Shown here: positions 33,679 through 42,598 of the stretch, piece by piece | Position numbering within the stretch: position 1 is the first letter of the stretch | Layout of the letters: every line of letters starts with the position of its first letter | Assembly (NCBI GenBank): GCA_017515465.1 | Contig: JAFWFV010000064.1 | Coordinates: 1-63,487, forward strand | DNA from: Clostridiales bacterium | Lineage (GTDB): Bacteria; Bacillota; Clostridia; Saccharofermentanales; Saccharofermentanaceae | Length of the DNA: 63,487 nt | Direction of reading: 5' to 3' | The notes under the pieces: model-generated | What the model was told of the DNA's origin: nothing | Database searches by the model: none | Seen by the model: the letters and a program-made list of their open reading frames with translations, nothing else | Translations under genes and position numbers: made by a program

Positions 33679-34077
33679 ATGAAACAGAAAATTCTAAAAA
33701 AGATTACAGCTATTATTATGGTGGTAACATGTGTTGCAGGGATGGCCTTTAGCACTAATGCTTATAATATTTCATTTGGCGCTTCTGGAAATGTGGGTTA
33801 TTCAAGCGGAACAGATTACTATACTGATTCGGCACACACATCGGTTTTGTCCGGAGTCGGGTTTATTGGTTTACCGGCCGGGGTATTCCCATCAAACAAA
33901 TATGTAAATGTTCGACTCTACAAATCCAGAAAATCATCATCTGTTAATTCACCAGCTGTTTTGCACTACTCTACAGGAGCTATTGTATTTGATGCATATT
34001 CTGCAGCGACTTGCTATACCGGAGCTAGCACCAATGCCAGCACTGGTGCAACTGTAGGAGTGTATGTAACATACTAA
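33679..34077 (+). CDS. Small secreted Gly/Ser-rich protein
   Basis: 132 residues from the ATG at 33679, where GGAGATTG precedes; the frame is open from 33631. The signal peptide (about 1-28) ends in FSTNAYN. The mature 105 residues are rich in Gly, Ser, Tyr and Thr with a single Cys, and there is no lysine-rich antimicrobial signature. It may be a secreted peptide toxin, a surface protein or a fibre subunit; nothing decides between these. It is followed after 26 bases by a lipoprotein gene. Confidence 0.65.
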   Translation: MKQKILKKITAIIMVVTCVAGMAFSTNAYNISFGASGNVGYSSGTDYYTDSAHTSVLSGVGFIGLPAGVFPSNKYVNVRLYKSRKSSSVNSPAVLHYSTGAIVFDAYSAATCYTGASTNASTGATVGVYVTY

Positions 34078-34103
34078 TGTTGTAAATACGGAGGCAACAA
34101 GAG

Positions 34104-34910
34104 ATGACAAGCAGAAAGCATCGTTTAATATCTGTTCTATTATCATTCTCACTTCTGCTTGTATCATGCGGAAAGAACACTGATGTGACTTCGTTCAGAA
34201 ATGTCGATGATGAGAATACCTCATATGAGACTGACCAGTCCGCATCTTTGTCAACAGATTATATATTTGGAATTGTCTATACTGATCCGTCCTGTTACAG
34301 GTTCTATGATGGGAAGAATCAGGTTTGCTTTAACAGGTGCCATGGTGTTCCGGTAATAATGTCTTATGAAGAGATCACTTCTCTGGATGTGGGAGAAAAA
34401 ATAAAGATCGACAGAGACCGGAGTGTCTCTGTCGATTATATGAATATTGACCTTGATTGGCAGCCGCAAACACTGGACTTTGAAGGGTATTATTATGGGG
34501 CATTGCCCGGACGGATCGATATAAGTGACGAGTATTACTTTACACACCTTTGCTACAATCTGCATCCTGACGGGAGTGAATCATTTAACTATGATCTTGA
34601 GGAAGAACTGCAGGACAAAGAACTATGGGAACTGCATGATCACAATGAGCATCTGAGAAATGCTATGGGAGAATTAGGTTTGATCCTGAAGCATGATGAT
34701 CTGCAGTGGATTCCCCTTTCCGAGGGCTGTAGCATTGTTATTGATAATACTGATGGTTCCTTTAGCTATGATGTAGAGATATCAGACCTTCAAGACAAGC
34801 TTGCAGAGTACCGTGAAAATGACGGGATCATGTGGTGTTCTGCTAGCGCAGATCTAAATGAAAATGGTGAGATCTATGCATTGCAGATCCATATATTTGA
34901 AAACAATTAG
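34104..34910 (+). CDS. Lipoprotein of unknown function
   Basis: 268 residues. The signal peptide has lipobox LLLVSCGK, so it is tethered outside. The mature part is acidic and rich in Tyr and Asp, with no recognised domain. GGAGG precedes the ATG. Its 3' end overlaps the next lipoprotein gene by about 35-50 bases, so the two are co-translated. Confidence 0.75.
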   Translation: MTSRKHRLISVLLSFSLLLVSCGKNTDVTSFRNVDDENTSYETDQSASLSTDYIFGIVYTDPSCYRFYDGKNQVCFNRCHGVPVIMSYEEITSLDVGEKIKIDRDRSVSVDYMNIDLDWQPQTLDFEGYYYGALPGRIDISDEYYFTHLCYNLHPDGSESFNYDLEEELQDKELWELHDHNEHLRNAMGELGLILKHDDLQWIPLSEGCSIVIDNTDGSFSYDVEISDLQDKLAEYRENDGIMWCSASADLNENGEIYALQIHIFENN

Positions 34911-37080
34911 TTTTCTATCCTGTATTTGGCTTGTATTCCTTCTGACCGGATGCAGAGACAGCGATCCGGATACAGAGTATGTCCTCGGTAATCCCGACGC
35001 AGGATCATTATGTTTTGCTGCTGACGAATTATTGATCGAATGTGAAGATAGCTCCTCTGTATGTGATCTGTTCTTTTGTGATGACAAGTTGTGTCTGATC
35101 GTCAAAAACAGTTTGGATCAGGATAACAATGACACTCGTTCGAATTATACTGCTGTCCTGATCGATCCCGGTTCAGAAGAAGTAATAGACAAATTCAGTT
35201 TTAATATTCCGGACTATAGTCTGGTCTCTTTCTGTTATGCCGGAGATAACAGGATCGCCTGCAGCAAATTAAGTAACGGTTATATAATCGTTGATATGGC
35301 AGACGGCACATTGGTGTACGACAAGACAGTTCCCGGGATCGGCAGTATCCCGACTTCTGTATCTTCGGCAGATGATGGATTTGTCTTTGTGTCTGACGGG
35401 TTGATCGCAAAGGTCTCTTCTGAGGGCGAGATCATGAACAGCATACCTTTCAGTGCTGACATTAATGAGATCCCGAGACGCAATGCATGTTTTACTGTCA
35501 ACGGCAGATTCTTTGTTTCTGTAGACCGCAATATGGAGATGTCTTACTATGAACTTGATCTTGGGCGGGAATATGTATCCGATGAGCCGGTTGCTCTGCA
35601 AAGCGATCTTGATCTTAGCTGGCCGGCGCTATTTAACTATGGTCAGTTTGCGTACGATCAATTTGCAAATACTATATACGAGATAGATCCGTATTCAAAA
35701 ACAAGATCAACATGTTCACTCCTGGAAAATATGCTCATAAGCCCGGAACAAGGTGCTCTAAAGTCTTCATCTTTCTATGTTCTGGATAAGGTTACATATG
35801 CTAATATCCGGCAATACTACGGATCATTGATCGGAATACAGATAATAAAGCCGGATCATGATCTGGATCTTACCGGCAGAGAAAAGATAACAGTAAGAGG
35901 CGACAATGCCACTATGGACAGATCTCTGGCATATGTCGCATATTCCTATAACACCAGTCAGGATGAATACTATGTTGTAATTCAGAATTATGGCGAAGAG
36001 TACGGGTATGAAACGATAGATGAAGCCCAGGCCAGGACCTTACGACTGATCCAGGACTTTCAGAGAGGCGATGCTCCTGATATCTTTTACGGCAATTCTT
36101 TTGACTACATTTATATGGGTGAACACGGATTAGTTACGGATCTGAAACCTTTTATTGATTCCGGTGCTATCGTTGACAGATCTATGCTGTCTGAGAACAT
36201 TGCTGATATGTTGTTCCGCAATGACCATTGTTATCAGATCTTTAGCGGATACTCACTGTTTGGTCTATTCGGCGATGATGGTCTGCAGAACAATATCGAT
36301 GATTATCTGATATACGAAGATCCCCGTTTCGCAGAAACCATCAATGGCCGTTATCCATCTGCTGATCTGGTCAACTTTATGATCGGATATACGATACGGA
36401 GTATCGATGACTTATCCAGGCTTAATGATCATGAAACAGTCGAAAACATGCTGAATATTGCAGTAACAAACGGGATCTCTCCCGGTGAGCAGCAAAATGG
36501 ACAGGTATATAACGATGCTGAATACACGTCGTTGGCTGATGTCGGATCGTTTCAACAATATTCCATGTTGTCCTCGTTCAGAAGAGAGATCATGGCGTTT
36601 TATGGTTTCCCGACAATAGATACTACCTGCTATCTGGCAAATCCTAAGTGCCTTGTAGCAGTTTCGGCATCGACCACAAAACCGGAAGCATGCATAGATT
36701 TTCTAAGTTATATGTTTACGGACGGATCACAACGGACATGTCTGTATAACAATTCGATCCCGGTTGTGGAAAGGACTCTTGATACTTACTTCAACTATAT
36801 GGAGGATCCCGGATCTGTTCCTGAAGACGATATATCATTGAAGACGCTGATACCCAATACAGATCCGTCAGCAAACCGTCAACAGGACCGGTCAGAGGTT
36901 GTAACCAAATATGAAGATGCTGTCCGTTCCGTTAATGGTATCCTGACATATGACTGGGGTATATACGGTATCATTTTTGATGAGGTCAATTCCTACTATC
37001 TGCAGAACAGAGATGTTTCAACTATCGCAGATTCCCTGATCAACAGGCTGGATCTCTACATTGAGGAAAACGGCATATGA
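34876..37080 (+). CDS. Large solute-binding-like lipoprotein
   Basis: About 734 residues if translation starts at 34876 (GGTGAG upstream); other in-frame ATGs are at 34858 and 34864. The lipobox is FLLTGCRD. The N-terminal 330 residues look like a beta-propeller (repeated strand-rich blocks such as LYDKTVPGIGSIPTSVSSAD). The C-terminal 380 residues match the fold of ABC-transporter extracellular solute-binding proteins (GDAPDIFYGNSFDYIYMGEHG, then FMIGYTIRS, and a late CIDFLSYMFTDGSQ). No permease or ATPase genes are adjacent. Similar fusions in Clostridia have unknown ligands. Confidence 0.75.
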   Translation: MHCRSIYLKTISFLSCIWLVFLLTGCRDSDPDTEYVLGNPDAGSLCFAADELLIECEDSSSVCDLFFCDDKLCLIVKNSLDQDNNDTRSNYTAVLIDPGSEEVIDKFSFNIPDYSLVSFCYAGDNRIACSKLSNGYIIVDMADGTLVYDKTVPGIGSIPTSVSSADDGFVFVSDGLIAKVSSEGEIMNSIPFSADINEIPRRNACFTVNGRFFVSVDRNMEMSYYELDLGREYVSDEPVALQSDLDLSWPALFNYGQFAYDQFANTIYEIDPYSKTRSTCSLLENMLISPEQGALKSSSFYVLDKVTYANIRQYYGSLIGIQIIKPDHDLDLTGREKITVRGDNATMDRSLAYVAYSYNTSQDEYYVVIQNYGEEYGYETIDEAQARTLRLIQDFQRGDAPDIFYGNSFDYIYMGEHGLVTDLKPFIDSGAIVDRSMLSENIADMLFRNDHCYQIFSGYSLFGLFGDDGLQNNIDDYLIYEDPRFAETINGRYPSADLVNFMIGYTIRSIDDLSRLNDHETVENMLNIAVTNGISPGEQQNGQVYNDAEYTSLADVGSFQQYSMLSSFRREIMAFYGFPTIDTTCYLANPKCLVAVSASTTKPEACIDFLSYMFTDGSQRTCLYNNSIPVVERTLDTYFNYMEDPGSVPEDDISLKTLIPNTDPSANRQQDRSEVVTKYEDAVRSVNGILTYDWGIYGIIFDEVNSYYLQNRDVSTIADSLINRLDLYIEENGI

Positions 37081-37119
37081 AATAACCCGGACCGCGATGT
37101 TAAAACGGTCCGGGTTATT
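37081..37119 (+). terminator. Hairpin directly after the lipoprotein gene
   Basis: AATAACCCGGACCG (37081-37094) and CGGTCCGGGTTATT (37106-37119) are perfect 14-base complements beginning at the base after the stop codon. The T run is short, but stem strength and position fit a terminator. Confidence 0.75.
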
Positions 37120-37193
37120 GGATCACAGTGTTTGTCGGAGTTCAATAGCCTGAGGTGGAGGGGTAATTATGGAAAAGGCTATTGAGGCTGTGA

Positions 37194-37607
37194 TCAGGAG
37201 GCTATGAATCTGCCGGCGAATTCCGCTGCTGCCTTGAGGTCGGATCCGTTGGGTCTGCCCTTGTGGAGGCCCTTGAACTCACCCTTGCAGTGAAATTCGC
37301 GGTCGTCGGTGGCTATTCCTTTCTTTGCAGCTTCTGCCCTCACTTTTTTGAGGGTTGAGTTGAGCATTGCTGCAGAGCCGAAATTGACTATCTTTCCTAC
37401 CTTGCTGCTGTCCAGACGGGAGATGAAATCCCTGACCTCGGGGTCGATGCTGAAGGCATAGTATGAGTTGCCGAGAAAGAGTATGTCAACCTTATCCTCT
37501 ACGGGAACACTGATGGGCAGTGCCTCACATCCCACTGCAGATGCAACGGCTTCTGCGAGGCGTTTGGTGTTCCCTGTCTTTGTGTAATATCTTACTGCTA
37601 TATTCAT
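37194..37607 (-). CDS. Flavodoxin-family protein
   Basis: 137 residues from ATG 37607; a GTG at 37616 is a weaker alternative, and AGGTGA favours the ATG. The N-terminal phosphate loop YTKTGNTKRLAEA binds FMN, and FLGNSYYAFSIDPEVRDF fits the flavin-contact region. It would carry electrons in the cytoplasm. It is the third gene of the OhrR-glutathione peroxidase operon, which suggests that it supports peroxide or thiol redox repair. Confidence 0.85.
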   Translation of the reverse strand: MNIAVRYYTKTGNTKRLAEAVASAVGCEALPISVPVEDKVDILFLGNSYYAFSIDPEVRDFISRLDSSKVGKIVNFGSAAMLNSTLKKVRAEAAKKGIATDDREFHCKGEFKGLHKGRPNGSDLKAAAEFAGRFIAS

Positions 37608-37623
37608 GATGTTCACCTGCTCA

Positions 37624-38169
37624 TCAGAGAGCTGCGATCACTTGCTTCTTTACCTCTGCCATGTCGAATGTGGGTTCGAACCTGGCTACTACCTTGCCGC
37701 TCCTGTCTACCAGGAACTTGGTGAAGTTCCACTTAATGTATGCCTTGTCGCCATAGGCCTTGTTGTTGGCTGCCGAGAACTTTTCCAGAGCCTTGTTCTT
37801 GATGCCCTTTCCGAATCCCTCGAAAGGCTTCTCTGTTGCCAGGAAGGCGAACAGTGGATCTGCGTTCTCACCGTTGACATCGATCTTGGCAAACTGGGGG
37901 AACTCAGTTCCGAACTTTACTGTGCAGAACTCGTGGATCTCATCAGCGTCGCCGGGAGCCTGATTAGCGAACTGGTTGCAGGGGAAGTCCAATATCTCCA
38001 GACCCTGATCCCTGAATTCCTTGTACATCTCTTCCAGGGGTTCATAGTGAGGTGTGAAGCCGCAGCCTGTTGCGGTATTGACGATGAGGAGCACCTTGCC
38101 CTCGTAGTCTGAAAGTGATACTTCGTTGCCTTTTCTGTCCTTTACCTTAAAATCGTAAACTGTCTTCAT
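37624..38169 (-). CDS. Glutathione peroxidase-like thiol peroxidase
   Basis: 181 residues from the ATG at 38169, which follows AAAGGAA; the frame is open further upstream. Signatures are NTATGCGFTPHY, with peroxidatic Cys (not Sec), LDFPCNQF, and WNFTKFLVDRSG with the Trp and Asn of the catalytic tetrad. Cys-type GPx proteins in bacteria often take electrons from thioredoxin rather than glutathione. It lies six bases after ohrR and is probably derepressed by organic peroxides. The gamma-glutamylcysteine ligase at 17.3 kb could supply a thiol co-substrate (inference). Confidence 0.93.
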   Translation of the reverse strand: MKTVYDFKVKDRKGNEVSLSDYEGKVLLIVNTATGCGFTPHYEPLEEMYKEFRDQGLEILDFPCNQFANQAPGDADEIHEFCTVKFGTEFPQFAKIDVNGENADPLFAFLATEKPFEGFGKGIKNKALEKFSAANNKAYGDKAYIKWNFTKFLVDRSGKVVARFEPTFDMAEVKKQVIAAL

Positions 38170-38174
38170 GTGGG

Positions 38175-38630
38175 TTATCGTTCCTTTCTTTTGCAATCCT
38201 TTTTGTTTAGCAGTTCGTATAGGAGTTCGTATAGCATCTTTGCCTTTTCCGGGGGCAGATCCACGCCGCAAGCTACCTTAAGCGGGATCTCCTTCGCCCT
38301 CTCCTGGAGAGCTCTGCCATCATCTGTCAGTGTGATGACCACAACTCGGTCATCCTCACTGCTCCTCTTCCTTGTAATGTATCCTGCCTGCTCCATCTTT
38401 TTAAGGAGGGGCGATACCGTGCCGTTGTCCAGGAGGAGCTTGTCACAGATCTCACCTACCGTCAGGCCATCCCTCTCCCACAGAACGAGAAAGACGATGT
38501 ACTGTGTGTATGTCAGTCCCAGTTCCTTCAGGTGGGGCGTGTAAAGACCGATTATGTTCCTCGATGCAGCATAGAGAGGAAAGCACAGCTGATTGGAAAG
38601 TTTCATTGCTTCACGATAGTCGTATTCCAT
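38175..38630 (-). CDS. ohrR: OhrR-type MarR-family peroxide sensor
   Basis: 151 residues. The N-terminal LSNQLCFPLYAASRNI has the reactive Cys (about residue 16) and surrounding residues typical of one-Cys OhrR. The winged helix follows (LTVGEICDKLLLDNGTVSPL, then SEDDRVVVITLTDDG). Oxidation of that Cys by organic hydroperoxide releases OhrR from DNA. An excellent operator overlaps the -10 of its own promoter (38654-38668). It heads a three-gene operon with a thiol peroxidase and a flavodoxin. Confidence 0.9.
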   Translation of the reverse strand: MEYDYREAMKLSNQLCFPLYAASRNIIGLYTPHLKELGLTYTQYIVFLVLWERDGLTVGEICDKLLLDNGTVSPLLKKMEQAGYITRKRSSEDDRVVVITLTDDGRALQERAKEIPLKVACGVDLPPEKAKMLYELLYELLNKKDCKRKER

Positions 38631-38653
38631 TTCCGTGTTTCCTTTCTGTTTGA

Positions 38654-38691
38654 TACAACTATATTGTATGCAACATATTTCGAAATGTCAA
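38654..38691 (-). promoter_or_regulatory. ohrR promoter with OhrR operator
   Basis: Read on the reverse strand: TTGACA at 38691-38686, a 17-base spacer, and TACAAT at 38668-38663. TACAATATAGTTGTA (38668-38654) is a TACAA-N5-TTGTA dyad like the known B. subtilis OhrR site TACAATTAAATTGTA, and it covers the -10. Repressor binding there would block polymerase. Confidence 0.8.
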
Positions 38692-38710
38692 CAGGAAAGT
38701 TCGACAGCCG

Positions 38711-39634
38711 TCAATATTTTTTCATGGAGTAGGTAAAGACCTCGGAGATCTCGTGGTCGTAGCCGTCGTAGAAGCCCTTTGGCATGCCCAGGACGATCCT
38801 GGCGCCTCTATTGTAAAGGAGCAATAGTCTTCCCTCCTGCCTGTCAAATGTGAGGCCTTCTATCTCCCCCTGGAGCGTTACGTCGTCGAAAGTCCTCTCG
38901 AGGGTAACTGTGCAGTTTGTATCTCCTTCTGTTATCACAGCCCGGTACAAATGGTCAGGTTCCTGGTCGTCTGCCGTGCCGTCATCTGCTGTTATGTAGA
39001 TACATCCGTCCAGATATGCGATACCCTGGATCCACTGGGGCGGCATCTGCATGTGGACCTTGCCCAGGTATTCTCCCGAATCCAGGTCGTACTGGTAGAG
39101 ATACCTGCCGCTCTCCTCCCCTACCCAGGAGCACATCCACACGATCCTGTGATCAGGATCTATGGCGATGCCTGAACACTCCAGCTGACCGCTTTCTTCC
39201 TCGAAAGGAAATGTCCTCTTGAGAGTCAGTGTATCCGCATCGTAGACAGCTATCTGGATATTGGTGCCGACGCCGTCCATGAAATACTCCGCGCCGATAT
39301 AAAGCTCATTCTCAAAAACATCTATGTCGCCTATGTGATTGACCTCTGTCTCATATCCCTCGAACGGGGATTCATTTAACGCAATGAGGTTCCACTGCCT
39401 GTCGTACTTGGCCAGTGTCGCAGATCCGCTCACCCAGTAATAGTCACCCTCCGAGCACACACCCTGGCGTCCCTTGACTTCGGCTGAACCGGTGAGCTCG
39501 TAGGAATATGAGGGCATCATGAGAGACATGTCATCCTCGGGCCTGGCAGATCCGGCAGCACAGCCGCACATTATGCCTGCGGACAGAATAGCCGCCAGTG
39601 CAGCACTAAATACTCTCAGATCATTTCGGTCCAC
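38711..39634 (-). CDS. Beta-propeller-type lipoprotein
   Basis: 307 residues. The signal peptide has a Cys in a lipobox-like GIMCGCAAG stretch. The mature part has repeated strand blocks with YVSG/WVSG, IAVYDADTLTLKRTF, GIAIDPDHRIVWMCS and LYQYDLDSGEYLGKV, the pattern of a six- or seven-bladed propeller related to YncE/SMP-30-like proteins. It overlaps the upstream membrane-protein gene by 14 bases. Ligand unknown. Confidence 0.75.
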   Translation of the reverse strand: MDRNDLRVFSAALAAILSAGIMCGCAAGSARPEDDMSLMMPSYSYELTGSAEVKGRQGVCSEGDYYWVSGSATLAKYDRQWNLIALNESPFEGYETEVNHIGDIDVFENELYIGAEYFMDGVGTNIQIAVYDADTLTLKRTFPFEEESGQLECSGIAIDPDHRIVWMCSWVGEESGRYLYQYDLDSGEYLGKVHMQMPPQWIQGIAYLDGCIYITADDGTADDQEPDHLYRAVITEGDTNCTVTLERTFDDVTLQGEIEGLTFDRQEGRLLLLYNRGARIVLGMPKGFYDGYDHEISEVFTYSMKKY

Positions 39635-40421
39635 GGGGATCCCTCACCACTATCAGCATGTTGCCGGTTTCGACCCCGACGGGCACATCTCCTGTCACCG
39701 TTTCTGCCGCACCGGAACCGACTGATAACAGATCACTTACGCTGATCGCGCCGTCGGACGATCTGGCCTGAACAGTGAAACTGCCATATTCTGTGAGTTC
39801 TCCCTCACTGTCGGGATCAAAGGTATAGACACGGACCTCTGCCTGTCCGCCGTGGTAGATTATCAGCTGCCTGATCTCCCTGAGAAAGATGTCAACGTTC
39901 TCTATGTACGTATGGGGAGCATGTGTATCGATATAGATATTCATGTCCAGGTTAACGAGGCTGGAGTTGGGATAGTCCTCCAGCAGTCCTGTATCGAAAC
40001 GGTGGTTGTCCAGGAGGGTTGCTATATCGTTTTCCGTATCGTTTGTCATCTGGATGTCGTAGTGGGTATCGTAGCTGCGTGCCACGTAACCGCGTGCGAG
40101 GACGCCCGCAAATATCATCAAGCCCAGTATGCAGATGCCTGCCAGGATCATGAAGCCGTTGACCACGATAAGGATTACTGCCCATGCCTTGCCCTTGTTC
40201 TTTGCCGCAGCGGCAATGGCCATGATAAGGCCCGCGATAAAGCATGCGCTGCATCCGATCAACATCGCAAAACCTGATACGGGAGATACATTTACCTTAC
40301 CCTCACTGATGAACGGTGCGATCGCACCGAATATAAAGACCGGTATCACCAGAAAGCTGATAACGGTCAGGACGGTGGATATCCCGCAGAGCGTCGTGTA
40401 CGTATTTTTATTCTTTTCCAT
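39621..40421 (-). CDS. Membrane protein with extracytoplasmic domain
   Basis: 266 residues. Three or four transmembrane helices lie in the first 115 residues. The remaining 150 are soluble and probably outside, with alternating strands (MNIYIDTHAPHTYIENVDIF) and no recognised family. It is encoded just upstream of, and overlapping, the propeller lipoprotein, so the two may form a surface complex. Confidence 0.7.
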   Translation of the reverse strand: MEKNKNTYTTLCGISTVLTVISFLVIPVFIFGAIAPFISEGKVNVSPVSGFAMLIGCSACFIAGLIMAIAAAAKNKGKAWAVILIVVNGFMILAGICILGLMIFAGVLARGYVARSYDTHYDIQMTNDTENDIATLLDNHRFDTGLLEDYPNSSLVNLDMNIYIDTHAPHTYIENVDIFLREIRQLIIYHGGQAEVRVYTFDPDSEGELTEYGSFTVQARSSDGAISVSDLLSVGSGAAETVTGDVPVGVETGNMLIVVRDPRGPK

Positions 40422-40531
40422 AATGTTTAATTATAACCTCTTGTGCTGTATAATCCAATCATCTGCAGCTAGCCGGGTTTACTTCTGATCGGTCCTTAAT
40501 CCGGCAATATCGCAGTTTTTTTGAGGGACAG

Positions 40532-42583
40532 ATGGGTAAGATAGGCAGCATTTATAAGGAATACCTCTTTGACAGGCACATCCTGGTCAACGATTCAGAC
40601 AACGCCGAAACTGACAGGGCCGAGACTCTCATGGCTCTGGCCAGGCTCCTTAATATCAGGATCACGGATGGTGCAGATCTCGTCCACCGCGACATGATCA
40701 GCTTTGCCTCGGGATTGCTGGGCGAAGATGTTCCCGAACCATTCTACAGGGGTTTCCCGCAGTCGGTCAGGGACCTTACTCCGGGTGAACTGTTCTACGA
40801 CCAGCTCCTGAACTATTACATAACCTACGATCTGGGCGACATGTCAGAGACGCGTCACTCCGTGCTGGAGGGAGATATCCCGCGCCTGGCCTTTCGCGAG
40901 GAAGGAACGGTCAAGGACTTTTCAATCGTAACGGCAGAAAAAGCCATGACGATGGTCTCAGATATAGTCAATGATCTCATGTGTGGCAGCAGGCCTCTGA
41001 ACGATAAACAGTTCGGACTGATCGCACAGTATGTGCGGGACACGGGATTTAGGCCCGCTAACGTCTCCTCCAAGAACACCGCCATCAGGCTCCTCATGGA
41101 TACACGTGATCTGTACTTCGCGGGATTCATCGAGATGAGCGACGTGATAAAACTCACCGAGGAAATGAACTTCCGCCTCTATAACAGGACAGACATCAGA
41201 AAGCTCAACCTCAAAAATCAGGACAGGAAGTTCATTACGGGAGTCATCAACGAACTGATACGTCAGGGCAGGATCAATACCGGGGACTGCTACGAAAAAC
41301 AAAAGCACTGGGCAGGTCTCCTGCACCACATCCATTACAAGCCCGTAAATGACGACGCAGGCAGGTTCGCCGTCCTCATGAGGAGCGGCATCAATCACTC
41401 GGCATATACCGCTTTCGAGCGGGAGATGAACAACATGTGCATCAGGAATGCCGTTGACATCCTGAAGGAACAGAAAGGGTCCGGCGCCGTATTGAGAAAC
41501 CTCAACTACATCATCAGCAGATGCGGGACGGAGGACAACATCAGATACGTTCTGGACAACATAGATTCCGGAAACTGTCTCCTCCTCATGCAGCTATATC
41601 TGCAGTATCTGAGATACGGAAACAAAAAGACATCCAGGTCCTTCAGCTTTGCAAAGTTCGGCATGCTAAAGGAATATTCCGAGAACGAGACCGACATGAA
41701 AAAGCGCAGGTCATTCCTGACTTCTGACAAGGTGGATGTTCTGCAGGATCATGTATTTAGCATCCTCAGGAAAAACCTCGCAGGCAGACTCGGCAAAGTA
41801 TATATCGACCCTGACATGAAGCGTTACGCCCTCCCCATCCAGGAGAGCACTGCCCAGTCCGGCTTCGGCGTCCTGCCAAAGGGATCACGCCTCAGGATGG
41901 ATGAATTCAAAAAGCTCAGAGGCTTTACATACTGGGAGAAAGTCGACGACATCGACCTGACGGTCATCGGCATTGACGAACAGGGCAACCAGTACGAATT
42001 CTCCTGGAGGACAATGGCCACCAGCAATTCCCCCGCCATCACCTATTCAGGCGACGAGACCAGCGGCTATAACGGCGGATCGGAATACTACGACATCGAC
42101 GTTGATATCTTCAGACAGGAATACCCTGACGTGAGATATCTGGTATTCTGCGACAACGTCTATTCCAGCCTGACATTTGACAAGTGCATCTGCCGGGCCG
42201 GCTACATGATCCGCGACAGGGAGGATTCCGGAGAAGTCTTCGAGCCGAAGACGGTCAGTTCATCCTTTGCGGTAAATGCAAAGAGCAGGTTCTGCTATCT
42301 CTTTGCCGTGGACCTCATGAGGAATGAATTCGTCTGGCTAAACTGTGCCAGATCCTCAAACCTCAATGTCGCAGGAGAGAGCAGGTTCTTCTTCCTGATA
42401 GACGAGATGAACGTCACGGACCTCATGAACATGAAGTGGTTCTTTGAACTTACCGCAACAGAGGTGTGTGATAATATGGAAGACGCCGATGTGATCGTAA
42501 CAGACAAGAGCATTGACGTTCCCGCAGGCAAGGACCTCATCCGGGAATACGACACGGAAAAGATACTGGCTTTGATGAACTGA
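40532..42583 (+). CDS. 683-residue protein with C-terminal TerD-like domain
   Basis: The N-terminal 440 residues are largely alpha-helical with no domain I can name. From about 445 to 610 the pattern matches TerD-type domains: LPKGSRLRMDEF, GFTYWEKVDDIDLTVIGID, FSWRTM, SGDETSGYNGGSEYYDIDV and VRYLVFCDNVYS. TerD domains bind calcium with Asp residues and occur in tellurite and stress-response clusters. GAGGGA precedes the ATG. No other ter genes are nearby. The adjacent gene (42599) starts 15 bases after its stop. Confidence 0.72.
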   Translation: MGKIGSIYKEYLFDRHILVNDSDNAETDRAETLMALARLLNIRITDGADLVHRDMISFASGLLGEDVPEPFYRGFPQSVRDLTPGELFYDQLLNYYITYDLGDMSETRHSVLEGDIPRLAFREEGTVKDFSIVTAEKAMTMVSDIVNDLMCGSRPLNDKQFGLIAQYVRDTGFRPANVSSKNTAIRLLMDTRDLYFAGFIEMSDVIKLTEEMNFRLYNRTDIRKLNLKNQDRKFITGVINELIRQGRINTGDCYEKQKHWAGLLHHIHYKPVNDDAGRFAVLMRSGINHSAYTAFEREMNNMCIRNAVDILKEQKGSGAVLRNLNYIISRCGTEDNIRYVLDNIDSGNCLLLMQLYLQYLRYGNKKTSRSFSFAKFGMLKEYSENETDMKKRRSFLTSDKVDVLQDHVFSILRKNLAGRLGKVYIDPDMKRYALPIQESTAQSGFGVLPKGSRLRMDEFKKLRGFTYWEKVDDIDLTVIGIDEQGNQYEFSWRTMATSNSPAITYSGDETSGYNGGSEYYDIDVDIFRQEYPDVRYLVFCDNVYSSLTFDKCICRAGYMIRDREDSGEVFEPKTVSSSFAVNAKSRFCYLFAVDLMRNEFVWLNCARSSNLNVAGESRFFFLIDEMNVTDLMNMKWFFELTATEVCDNMEDADVIVTDKSIDVPAGKDLIREYDTEKILALMN

Positions 42584-42598
42584 CATGGAGGATAGAAC

